Origin: Thiomargarita sp.
GTDB lineage: Bacteria; Pseudomonadota; Gammaproteobacteria; Beggiatoales; Beggiatoaceae
Direction: 5' to 3'
NCBI GenBank assembly: GCA_020721025.1
Contig: DYNO01000039.1
Location: 1,698 to 20,234, forward strand
DNA: 18,537 nucleotides
The notes under the pieces are model-generated. The model was not told the origin of the DNA. It made no database searches and saw only the letters and a list, made by a program, of their open reading frames with translations. The translations under genes and the position numbers were made by a program. The first letter of the stretch is position 1; every line of letters begins with the position of its first letter. This document shows, in pieces, positions 1-8,500 of the stretch.

Positions 1-2277
1 GGCATGAACAATCCGATCACTGTGGATATTGACAAGGCGACAACGTGCATTCCGACCTTTACACCCGCGCCGTTGGTGGTAAAAATTTCTCAGCCGCTCA
101 ATGGCAAGGTCGCTGGATTGGGCTTGAATTGTGGCGATGATTGTACTGAAAATTATCCGTATGGCAGCAACCTCACCTTGACGGCAACGCCTGAAGACGG
201 TTATGTTTTTGTCGGTTGGAGTGGCAGTTGTAGTGGTATGGCAAATCCAATCACGGTGCAAGCAGAATTGGCAGCGCAATGTATCCCCTTGTTTGCCAAA
301 CCATCGCCGACCGCGGCTTCCCCATTTTATGCACTGATGGTCGGAAATACCGAGACTGCACAAGGAACGGTCACGAGTCAACCGCAAGCAATTGATTGTG
401 GTCAGGATTGTTATCAAATATATACCGAAGTGACAACAGTCACCTTGACAGCAACTCCAACCGCAGGATTTAGATTCCGTGATTGGCAGGGGCATTGTCA
501 GGGTACAACCACGCCGGTGACGTTGGAAATCAATGCTGTGAAAACGTGTCAAGCTCGATTTGAACCTGTTGAGGCTCCGCCAATGCAACCGAGTGTGCTG
601 GACATCACGTTGAAAGTGGGCGAAACTCAACAACATCCGATTCAAGGCGGGCAAAATCCACGCACTGTAACGCAATTGCCGGACAGTACATTGATAGATA
701 TGTTGTGGGATTCACCAGTAAACCTATTGACAGTGACGGGTAAACAAATCGGCAAAACTCAATTAGTTATCACGGACGCGCTGCAACGCACGGCAATTGT
801 CAATATTACGGTCGTACCGGGATGTCGTTATAACATGATTGGCTTGACTCACAAAGGTGAAACAGTGGATGGCGGGTTTAATTGCATCACACCCCAAGTT
901 GCTGATCTCACACCAAAATGTCGCATCAATGCCGTTGGGATAGATAAAGAAGGTAAACCGCTGTTCAGTCACAGTTGCTTTACCAATCATGTCAAAACTC
1001 GTGCGGCGCGTCCCTTTGTGCCTGATGCCTATCCGATGACTCAAGTGCTTGATTTCAGCGCAACAATCACGGTTGACCCACGCTTTATCGGACAGAAAGC
1101 TGAAGTATTAATGGTAGCGTATTCAGCCATTTACGGTCGAGTCGATGCGTTCATGCGTGATGGCGATGAATGGGTTGCTTGGGATAATAAACCTATCAAT
1201 CTCAAATCGGCGCAACTGATTGATAAACTGCCCAGTCAATTTGATGTCTCGATTTACAACGGTAATTTAAGCGATCTGCTTGGTGCTGCGGAAGTGTATG
1301 TCGGCTATCGGCTTGAAAATAGTGATATTTATTACAACGGAGTGGAACCGATTCGCTTCCAAATTGGCAACAGTGCCAGTGTCGATCCGGCGTTGAATAC
1401 CGAAAAAAATGTCAACAGTAACGAAGTGAATGCTGGCAGTTATTTTGAACCCGTGACCGGTACCCAAGACGGTTTGCAAAACAATCATCAAATTTTCACC
1501 AACCGTGAAGCCCTGAGTTTGGTCAATTATCTGTTGGTTGATAAAAAATATGTCGGGCAAGTGGCTGATATCTTGATGGTTGCAGTGCATCAACCGTATG
1601 CCAATCCCGCCGCGAGTTATCAACGGATCGGGGAACGTTGGGAATTGTGGGATGAAAAAATTTCCTCGTTGCAACCGGCACAACATTATGACCAATTGCC
1701 GGATAATTTGGAAATTCCGATTTACATGGGCAGTTTAGCCGAAGTGCCGGGCGAATTTACGGTCTATGTGGGCTATCGTTTGTCAGATAATACGATTATT
1801 TTCAATGGCTTATCTCCGCATCATTTTGCTGTGGCGAATGCCTTGGGACGGGATAAGGACGGCAACCCCACGAAACCGACCGCGCGTTTTGTGAATTCCG
1901 TCAATTACCTCAATATGATTCACAGTTCGGGACGAGTGACCGCGCAAGATGACATTGGCGTGTATAGCAGTATTTGGGTCGATCCGAAGCATATCGGGCA
2001 AAAAGCGGACATTTTGATGGCGATGTTACGCAGTGAAGGCGATAATTATCAAAGTTATCAACGCAATTTAGACCAATGGGAATTGTGGGACGAACAACAA
2101 GTTTCGCTCAAAGCCACGATTCCAAATGTGACATTAGAACCGTTGATGAAAGATTTACAACTTTTTGCAGGACAACTGCAACCCGATGATTACTTGATGT
2201 ATATCGGCTATCGTTTGCCCAATGGCGAAGTGATTTACAATGGCGGCGAAGTTATTCGCGTCAAAGTGAGCGAATAG
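1..2277 (+). CDS. Large repeat-containing secreted/surface protein, 5'-truncated by window edge
   Basis: The reading frame is open to base 1. The first in-frame ATG (base 4) falls inside a repeat: the opening residues GMNNPITVDIDKATTC match GMANPITVQAELAAQC of the next copy, so the true start lies upstream. Counting from that ATG, residues 24-100 and 108-190 are divergent InlB-B-type repeats with identical cysteine spacing (C43/C47/C76/C93 and C132/C136/C165/C182), suggesting disulfides and therefore export. Residues ~195-272 look like a bacterial Ig-like or pilus-protein N-terminal fold (LTVTGKQIGKTQLVITD). Residues 274-335 form another Cys-bearing segment. Residues 349-456, 505-612 and 654-757 are three copies of a module with the signature IGQKADILM...WELWDE...YVGYRL...YNG. 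No membrane anchor or sorting signal is visible at the C-terminus. The role is unknown; a structural or adhesive surface protein is inferred. A likely terminator follows. Confidence 0.85.
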   Translation, partial: GMNNPITVDIDKATTCIPTFTPAPLVVKISQPLNGKVAGLGLNCGDDCTENYPYGSNLTLTATPEDGYVFVGWSGSCSGMANPITVQAELAAQCIPLFAKPSPTAASPFYALMVGNTETAQGTVTSQPQAIDCGQDCYQIYTEVTTVTLTATPTAGFRFRDWQGHCQGTTTPVTLEINAVKTCQARFEPVEAPPMQPSVLDITLKVGETQQHPIQGGQNPRTVTQLPDSTLIDMLWDSPVNLLTVTGKQIGKTQLVITDALQRTAIVNITVVPGCRYNMIGLTHKGETVDGGFNCITPQVADLTPKCRINAVGIDKEGKPLFSHSCFTNHVKTRAARPFVPDAYPMTQVLDFSATITVDPRFIGQKAEVLMVAYSAIYGRVDAFMRDGDEWVAWDNKPINLKSAQLIDKLPSQFDVSIYNGNLSDLLGAAEVYVGYRLENSDIYYNGVEPIRFQIGNSASVDPALNTEKNVNSNEVNAGSYFEPVTGTQDGLQNNHQIFTNREALSLVNYLLVDKKYVGQVADILMVAVHQPYANPAASYQRIGERWELWDEKISSLQPAQHYDQLPDNLEIPIYMGSLAEVPGEFTVYVGYRLSDNTIIFNGLSPHHFAVANALGRDKDGNPTKPTARFVNSVNYLNMIHSSGRVTAQDDIGVYSSIWVDPKHIGQKADILMAMLRSEGDNYQSYQRNLDQWELWDEQQVSLKATIPNVTLEPLMKDLQLFAGQLQPDDYLMYIGYRLPNGEVIYNGGEVIRVKVSE
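73..573 (+). repeat. Two tandem Cys-spaced InlB-like repeats (third copy partial at window edge)
   Basis: The encoded repeats share GxxCGxxC, TLTATPxxGxxFxxWxGxC and a closing C-x-x-x-F. Cysteine spacing of 4, 29 and 17 residues is exactly conserved between the two full copies. The C-terminal end of a further copy opens the window (bases 1-60). This resembles the divergent InlB B-repeat / bacterial repeat family common in secreted proteobacterial proteins (family recognised from memory). Confidence 0.8.
1048..2274 (+). repeat. Three copies of a ~105-residue C-terminal module
   Basis: The copies are encoded at 1048-1371, 1516-1839 and 1963-2274. Each begins with a V-D-P/K segment followed by (I/V)GQ(K/V)A(D/E)(I/V)LM. 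It continues through an aromatic W-x-x-W-D (VAWDNK, WELWDEK, WELWDEQ), then a Y(V/I)GYRL strand and a final (Y/F)NG before a short beta-like tail. Linkers of ~40-50 residues separate the copies. The fold is not recognised with certainty; alternating hydrophobic residues suggest a beta-rich binding domain. Confidence 0.8.
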
Positions 2278-2285
2278 CGCGGCTT

Positions 2286-2355
2286 GTCTGAATTGGAATT
2301 TCCAGCATTGAGGAAAATACTCAATTTTGGTCAATTCTGATTCAGACTATTTTTT
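2286..2355 (+). terminator. Probable intrinsic terminator after the repeat protein gene
   Basis: GTCTGAAT (2286-2293) pairs with ATTCAGAC (2340-2347), followed closely by a run of six T (2350-2355). Inside the long loop a second stem, ATTGAG/CTCAAT (2308-2313 with 2321-2326), can form. An overlapping alternative pairing, GAATTG/CAATTC, is also possible. The loop is longer than in a textbook terminator, hence moderate confidence. Confidence 0.5.
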
Positions 2356-2392
2356 CATTTTGATTTTTCCCTCACTTAGTCATTAATCGCTT

Positions 2393-2408
2393 CGAGGAAG
2401 CCCGATTG
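2393..2408 (+). promoter_or_regulatory. Ribosome binding site that fixes a TTG start
   Basis: GAGGAAG lies 5 nt before a TTG codon at 2406. The peptide from that TTG begins MLFNSLTFLVFF, the standard N-terminus of AlgI/DltB-type MBOAT proteins, which supports the non-ATG start. Confidence 0.7.
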
Positions 2409-3818
2409 TTATTCAACTCATTAACTTTCTTAGTATTTTTTGCTATCACGCTCGGCATTTATTATTTACCACTCAGTTGGCGACTCAAAAAATTCCATTT
2501 ATTAATCGCAAGTTACCTGTTTTACGCCGCGTGGAATCCGCCCTTTGTGTTATTACTGTGGTTATCAACGGTGGTTGATTGGTTGGTCGCGAATAAAATT
2601 GCTCAAACCACACCCCAAAATTCCAAAAAATGGTTAGCAATCAGTCTCTTGGTTAATTTAGGACTCCTCAGCTATTTCAAGTACACAACCTTCGTACTAG
2701 AAAATTTTGTGTTATTTATCAATCAATTCGGTATCAACTATCATCCCGCATTACCCAGTATTATTTTACCCGTTGGCATTTCATTTTACACATTTCAGAC
2801 TTTATCCTACACCATTGACGTGTATCGTGGCGCAAAACCCTGTCGCTCCTTCCTAGATTTCGCCCTATTCGTCACCTTTTTTCCCCAATTGGTCGCCGGT
2901 CCCATCGTGCGCGCCTCCTATTTTTTATCGCAATGCGACACGCCCAAACTCGCCACACAAGCACAATTAGGTTGGGGACTCAGCTTGTTAGTGATTGGAT
3001 TATTTACCAAAATCATTCTTGCCGATACCCTCCTCGCACCTGTGGTCGATGCCGTCTATAACAACTCAGATAAAGCGGGAATGCTTGATAGTTGGTTAGC
3101 CACCTTCGCCTTTTCTGCACAAATTTTCTTTGATTTCAGCGGCTACTCCACCTGTGCGATTGGTGCCGCGCTCTGTTTTGGCTTTGCCCTGCCCGACAAT
3201 TTTCATGCCCCTTATGCCGCGATAGGATTCAGCGATTTTTGGCGACGTTGGCACATTTCCCTTTCAACGTGGTTACGAGATTATCTTTATATTTCAATGG
3301 GGGGCAACCGTCACGGCGTGTTAAACACCTATCGCAATCTCATGCTCACCATGCTACTCGGCGGTTTATGGCACGGCGCGGCATGGGGATTTATCATCTG
3401 GGGTGGGTTACACGGTTTATTTTTGATTATCGAACGATTATTGCAACCCTTTTTCGCGCCCATGCAATGGGTCAAATTCGCCGCGATACAATTTGTCCTT
3501 GCCTTATTTACCTATCTACTCGTTTGTATTGCTTGGATATTTTTTCGTGCTGCGGATATAAACATTGCATTGCATTTACTGACCACGCTATTTTTTGGGC
3601 AAAATCACACCCTGTTACTCAGCAACTTTCAGATGGCAATTGTGGGAGTTATTGTGAGCAGTTTACTGGGCTATCAATGGATGATGCGGAATAGTTGCCT
3701 CGAACATCTGGCAGATCGTACTCCGCCGATGATTCGTGCCCTTTTTTTAGCTATCTTAATGATTTGTTTGTTATTTACACCGGGAGATCAGCGTGCTTTC
3801 ATCTACTTCCAGTTCTAA
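2406..3818 (+). CDS. AlgI/DltB-type MBOAT O-acyltransferase
   Basis: Multi-pass inner-membrane O-acyltransferase of 470 residues, close to the usual AlgI length. Family motifs appear in order: MLFNS at the N-terminus, FPQLVAGPIVR (159-169), DFSGYS (243-248), DFWRRWHISLSTWLRDYLY (277-295), and the catalytic region GGLWHGAAWGFIIWGGLHG (319-337) with the conserved histidines H323 and H336. By analogy with AlgI and DltB, it would pass an acetyl or other acyl group from a cytoplasmic donor across the membrane onto an exported polymer. The start is TTG with a good Shine-Dalgarno. The 3' end overlaps the SGNH-like partner by 26 bp, so the two are translationally coupled. No polysaccharide synthesis genes lie in the window, so the acceptor (alginate-like, cellulose-like, teichoic-like or other) cannot be named. 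Confidence 0.92.
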   Translation: MLFNSLTFLVFFAITLGIYYLPLSWRLKKFHLLIASYLFYAAWNPPFVLLLWLSTVVDWLVANKIAQTTPQNSKKWLAISLLVNLGLLSYFKYTTFVLENFVLFINQFGINYHPALPSIILPVGISFYTFQTLSYTIDVYRGAKPCRSFLDFALFVTFFPQLVAGPIVRASYFLSQCDTPKLATQAQLGWGLSLLVIGLFTKIILADTLLAPVVDAVYNNSDKAGMLDSWLATFAFSAQIFFDFSGYSTCAIGAALCFGFALPDNFHAPYAAIGFSDFWRRWHISLSTWLRDYLYISMGGNRHGVLNTYRNLMLTMLLGGLWHGAAWGFIIWGGLHGLFLIIERLLQPFFAPMQWVKFAAIQFVLALFTYLLVCIAWIFFRAADINIALHLLTTLFFGQNHTLLLSNFQMAIVGVIVSSLLGYQWMMRNSCLEHLADRTPPMIRALFLAILMICLLFTPGDQRAFIYFQF

Positions 3819-4812
3819 CGACCGTCTGCCGCGCGGGGAATGGGATAAAATTTGGATAATTGCATTGTGCAGCGTCGTTATCTTATTGACCAGTTGGGAA
3901 ATTTTTTGGCGATTACGCGGATTTGAGCCGTCTCTTAATGATGATGCCAATTTATGGGCAATGACGCGTCAAAGCATTCCGCGTGATAATAAGCAAGCAA
4001 TTGTTTTAATTGGATCATCACGAATGCAATTGGGGATAGATACTCGCGTGGTCGCGCAACAAACCGGTATTGTTCCCAATCAGTTAGCGATTGATGGAAC
4101 GACTCCATTGCCCGTTTTAGCCGATTTGGCAGCGGATGAGCATTTTGTGGGAACAGTGATTTGTGAATTGAGTGCCATCAGTTTGGTGCTAAAACCACAG
4201 GCAAACACCGCGACAGAATGGTTAGAAGCGTATCATCGACGTAAATTTTCCACCAGTTGGGAATCTGTCCTCACTCTTTTAGTGCAAAGGAGTTTTATTT
4301 TTCGCTTGCCAGATTTACAGCCGGGACAGTTGCTTGAAAAACTGAGCGCGGGGGAGATGCCACGACCGTTTTATTTGACATTACATGCAGATAGAGCACG
4401 CTCTGGCGATTATTTGCGACTCGATACTTATCCGAATTACAGCATGGCAGCGCATTATCAAAATCGAGTGGCGCGGCATTATTCCATGTATCAAGAGATG
4501 TTACCGATAGAATTTTCGATATTTCAAGACAATGTACGCAAGGTACAACAAGCAGTGACCACAATTCAACAACGAGGTGGGCGGGTAATTTTTGCGCGCT
4601 TTCCGAGCAGTGGCGAAGTGTGGAAATTGGATGAACAATATTTGCCGCGGACGCAGTATTGGGATGAATTTGCCCGTCAAGTCACAGCTAAAACGTTGCA
4701 TTTTAAAGATTTTTCAGAATTACAATATGAACTTCCCGACGGGTCACATTTGGATTATCGACAAGCGATTCCATTTACTCGCAGTTTGATCAAGCTGTTG
4801 GGAAATGGGTGA
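3793..4812 (+). CDS. Membrane-anchored SGNH/AlgJ-DltD-like acyltransferase partner
   Basis: A 339-residue protein with one N-terminal membrane segment (~18-38), the rest probably periplasmic. VLIGSSRMQLGID (71-83) resembles the SGNH block I with a putative Ser nucleophile in GSS (74-76). The C-terminal DGSHLD (316-321) supplies the Asp-x-x-His pair expected of the catalytic block. Proteins of this type pair with MBOAT membrane subunits (AlgI with AlgJ/AlgX, DltB with DltD) and complete acyl transfer to the polymer. The start is GTG at 3793, inside the MBOAT gene, with GGGAGA 5 nt upstream. The exact subfamily is unclear because the middle is divergent, and a sugar or lipid esterase remains possible. 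It converges on the next gene with only a 10-bp gap. Confidence 0.8.
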   Translation: MLSSTSSSNDRLPRGEWDKIWIIALCSVVILLTSWEIFWRLRGFEPSLNDDANLWAMTRQSIPRDNKQAIVLIGSSRMQLGIDTRVVAQQTGIVPNQLAIDGTTPLPVLADLAADEHFVGTVICELSAISLVLKPQANTATEWLEAYHRRKFSTSWESVLTLLVQRSFIFRLPDLQPGQLLEKLSAGEMPRPFYLTLHADRARSGDYLRLDTYPNYSMAAHYQNRVARHYSMYQEMLPIEFSIFQDNVRKVQQAVTTIQQRGGRVIFARFPSSGEVWKLDEQYLPRTQYWDEFARQVTAKTLHFKDFSELQYELPDGSHLDYRQAIPFTRSLIKLLGNG

Positions 4813-4822
4813 GTTAAAACAC

Positions 4823-5374
4823 TTAGTTTGTCACTTCTCTTGATTTTTCAAACAGTTTTCGCAACATTTCGTCTTGTTGTTGCTCGACGTGCTCCAATTG
4901 GGAACCGAGGTTTTTCCAAGAAATCGTTGGTTCAATTTTTGGCATTGTGACCGGTGGTGCCGCTTCGGGACGGGGTAAGGGGGCAAGTTCGGGTAATTTT
5001 TTCAAGGTGTTAGTAAAAACTTCTGTTTTCATTTCCTCCGATTGTTGCAATTGTTGTGCGATTTCTTTCCAAGTGATGGGCGCGGAAGGGGCAGCGGGTT
5101 GCGCGGGCGGGGGAGGCGATGTTTCGGGAGATTGGGATTGCGGCGGTGGGACTGTGGCGAGTGGGGAGATCGGGGAAGATGATGAATTTTCAGGTGTTTT
5201 AATCCACCATTCGACGGCGAGTGCGGCAAATAGACTGATTATCAGACTCAGTAACATGATGGTAATCCAGAAAATCATTGTCACAGGAAGCGGATGTCTT
5301 GAGGAAGTTTCAGATGACAGACGTTCGGACGGCTGAGGTTCGGAAATGACTTTGGATTTTCGGAAATTGGACAT
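4823..5374 (-). CDS. Unrecognised single-pass membrane protein with Pro-rich linker and duplicated helical motif
   Basis: A 183-residue protein not recognised as any named family. A polar N-terminus (1-30) leads to one strong transmembrane segment (~33-56, MIFWITIMLLSLIISLFAAL). A linker rich in Pro, Ser and Gln follows (~60-98). Two copies of a ~28-residue amphipathic motif come next: ITWKEIAQQLQQSEEMKTEVF... at 100-127 and ISWKNLGSQLEHVEQQQDEM... at 151-178, separated by another Pro-rich spacer (128-150). The layout suggests a bitopic protein with an extracytoplasmic, coiled-coil-capable tail. The start is the first ATG; the upstream sequence lacks a clear Shine-Dalgarno, and M33 at the membrane segment is a less likely alternative. 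It lies downstream of pilY1 on the same strand but behind a terminator, so it is probably transcribed separately. Confidence 0.7.
   Translation of the reverse strand: MSNFRKSKVISEPQPSERLSSETSSRHPLPVTMIFWITIMLLSLIISLFAALAVEWWIKTPENSSSSPISPLATVPPPQSQSPETSPPPPAQPAAPSAPITWKEIAQQLQQSEEMKTEVFTNTLKKLPELAPLPRPEAAPPVTMPKIEPTISWKNLGSQLEHVEQQQDEMLRKLFEKSREVTN
4841..5077 (-). repeat. Internal duplication of a ~28-residue helical motif
   Basis: The copies are encoded at 4994-5077 and 4841-4924 in reverse orientation. Shared pattern: I-(T/S)-W-K-(E/N)-(I/L)-x-(Q/S)-Q-L-(Q/E)-x-(S/V)-E-x-x-x-(T/D)-E-(V/M)-(F/L)-x-(N/K)-x-(L/F)-(K/E)-K. The conserved W-K at the start and the heptad-like spacing suggest a repeated interaction helix. 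Confidence 0.65.
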
Positions 5375-5437
5375 GGTTGTGGTACCATCAAACAGCGTAT
5401 TCGTTCGATTTTTTAAACAAGTGGCAACGACATCTTA

Positions 5438-5487
5438 AAATTGTCTGAACCGTAATTTTCCGCATTTATCAGTCAATTACGGCTCAG
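5438..5487 (-). terminator. Intrinsic terminator of the minor-pilin/pilY1 operon
   Basis: On the minus strand, CTGAGCCGTAATT (5487-5475) pairs with AATTACGGTTCAG (5458-5446), a 13-bp stem with one G-U pair and a 16-nt loop. It is followed by ACAATTTT, a short U tract. It begins ~15 bp after the pilY1 stop, as expected for the end of this operon. Confidence 0.8.
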
Positions 5488-5502
5488 ATCATTATGCAAC
5501 AG

Positions 5503-8500
5503 CTATTGTTCCTGCATCCAGAAAGTTGGAACTAGGGGATTCTTGAGGATCACCTCGTAATACTGTAATGGATCGTTACTCAAGAAATGAATGTTACCAT
5601 TTTCATCAAAAACAGGTAAGATGTCTCCAACCATTCCCGATTTTAGATTTTTAGTACGGTCATTGGCTTCACCAAAAACTTTTTTACCATCAACCGCATT
5701 GGCTCCTTCACCAGGTTTGGCTTCGCTGAAATCATAAGCCGCTCCTCCCATAAAAATATCCAGCGCGTACAACCTACTGGTACCATCCGAGAACGTTGTC
5801 GTGCATGAATCCCCTTGTGGGATACTGATTTCAGCCACAGGTGTGTAGGTGGTGAAAAATACTTTACCATCTAAAATTATTGGAGATGAGGAACCTTTTT
5901 CGCCCTTCCATGCCTTGGTCGTGACATCTTGCAAGCTCAGATACCAACCCTTCTTGCCCTGTATCTCTTTCACTTTCGCTTCGTAGTTGCCAGAGTAAGT
6001 GGTACCCTCTTGCTGTGCCTTGGTTTTCGCGTTCAATTCTGTTTGCAATACATCATCTGTGATATCTTGTAAATCCACTAATGATAGCGTGTAGAATTTG
6101 CTGACAGGCGTTGCCCCGCGAGTGTCCATATCTGCTGCCCCGTCATTATTGTTATCAAGCAATCCATTGACCGCCCGATCTCGTAACGCGTAGAATTGAT
6201 TACGAATGGTTTGGTTCAATGGGTTAGAACGGGTGCCTGAGGTAATGGTGACAAACCGATAATCTTCTTCAGATGAATATATTGTATCTTGCACCCGAAT
6301 GACTTCCGGTGGATAGAAAAATTGCCGTTTGCCTTGCACCGTCCCGTCAGAAAGTGCTGCCAATTTCGCGCCCAAACTTTTCTTGACCGCGCCCGTCCCA
6401 GTACCATTGTTCAAGTCAAGCCGCCACACGTTGCCACCCAGATCACCCACATAGAAGCTGTCTGGACTGTCGTCAGCGTTGTCATCATATATACCAATAT
6501 TTGAAGGAATTTCGCAATTCATGCCATTGACTATCACGTCTGCGCCCGATCCCGCATTACTTGCCCACCAAATACGTTTCCCGGTGGCGGCATCGGCAAT
6601 ATAGATAGTATTACCAATGTTAGAAGTGCATCCTGATTTCAGATACGTGGAAGAATCGTTGTATTCTGCACCGTTGTTATAGCCACCACCAAAAACTAGG
6701 GCACTACAACCAAGAGCAGGTTTCGCACAATTTGCAAATCCCTTTGGCAGTTCAATGGGTTTGGGCAAAGACCATGTTAATCCTAGTCGTTCATAACCCG
6801 GCGAACAATCACTTGAACCATCGGGACATAACGATTTGGAATCACGCGGTTTGCCATCTTTATCAACCCCAACCCCGCCCTTAATTACCCACATTAATTT
6901 TGGTTTATTTGGAGTAGTAACGTCTAACGCATAGATATTTCTTCCCCCACTCCGCATAGAAAAATACACGATTACTCGACCAATGGAACCATCTTTTCGA
7001 TCCCGAATAATACTGGTTGCAGTACCATCAATGCCATAAATCCGTTCCCCGGTGGCTTCATTCTTCTTCAGCTTCTGTTGGATAGGTAGCAGGTCTGGTG
7101 GTAAAAATGCCCAATCTTCCTTGCCTGTATTGGCATCGATCATCCGAATCAAGCCATCATTGGTACCCACGAATAACTTTTTAATCGGATTTTTTTCGGT
7201 ACCAAAAGTTATTTCTACTGGACTACTGTGTAAAGGATCGCCAAACGCCCAGCGATCATTGCCGCGAATCCAGTTAATCAGAGCATCACGTTCATCATCA
7301 CTCATCTCAGAATTCACTTGGTTATCTGTGACGGTGCCGGACAGACCGAGCAACAGTTGTTTCGTTAATTTTTGATTTGACCATTGGATGAGATTATCCG
7401 CTGTATCCAGTTCAATATTTCGATTGGGTTTGTTGACATCATTGACATTTTCGCTACCCGTGTAGGTGAAAATTTTGCGCGAGGAGATCATATTACTGAG
7501 TACGCCCCCCGCGCCGCCCTTGGTCACCACCATCCCGTCTGGTTCATCGCTCCATACGCTGGTCGCCGTTTCTTTGATACCCCGTGTTATCTCATCGACT
7601 GCTGGGTTCCCGTTTTTATCAACAATATTCCCACTGACTATCCTAAATTTTTTGATATTTCCATCCCATAACGGTGTTTGACTGGGTTTGAAAATGGCAA
7701 AGTAAATTTCATTGTTGTGGGAAATCCGATTGAAGGCATTGATGGAAACGCTGGGCGCGGCATACGAGGTGGAATCCACAATCGCAGAGGCGACAATATC
7801 GGTGAACGCGGTGACCAGATCGCCAACCGAACTGGCTTCGTGGAAATTTCCTTTACCCAATTTTGCCCATTCCCTCAGATATGCCATCGCAGATTTATTG
7901 TCTTCCGTCAGTCGTTGATTGACGACCCATTTCTTGGTATGGACGCAAAGAGGTAAACTCAGATTCGCATTGATTTTTTCGTCTGCACAATCGGTATAAG
8001 CAGTGCCCAAACTGAATCCGATGGTGTGCACCGTCACATTTGATTTGGTATTCAGAAACTTAATCACGTCTGCACCGCACAGTTCATAATTGGTGAATTT
8101 TCCACCATCCAAACGGGTTGTCATACAACCGCCACCGATCATCCGTTTAACATTTTCTTCTGCGCGATTGACTGTTGCCAAACCGTCTGTCAGGAAGATC
8201 ACATAATTTCCAGCACATTTTGCGTCTTTGGGCTTGATATAAGTGGAATCACCCTCAATTTTTTCCCCCGCGCAATTGGGCGACCACGGATCCGATGAAG
8301 TGCATTGATCAGGAGTCACCACTCGTCCACCGTTGTAGCTGCCGGGATGACTAATCCGATGTCTTGCCGCGTGGAAGTTAAAGTTCGACCATATTTTCTC
8401 AGCTTCTCTTGCAGATTTACCGATCACGGCTCTATTAGCGGCTTTGTACTCTTCATCAGTCACTTGATAACGTGATGAGCCATAACTTACTTTGCCACCG

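Noticed and set aside
3239..3694. 151-aa ORF in another frame of the MBOAT gene
   Set aside because: It overlaps the conserved MBOAT catalytic region and has no domain of its own.
4947..5336. 129-aa plus-strand ORF opposite the 183-aa membrane protein
   Set aside because: Its Gly/Ser-rich sequence is the complement of the Pro-rich linker codons; the minus-strand frame has a coherent membrane helix and repeated motif.
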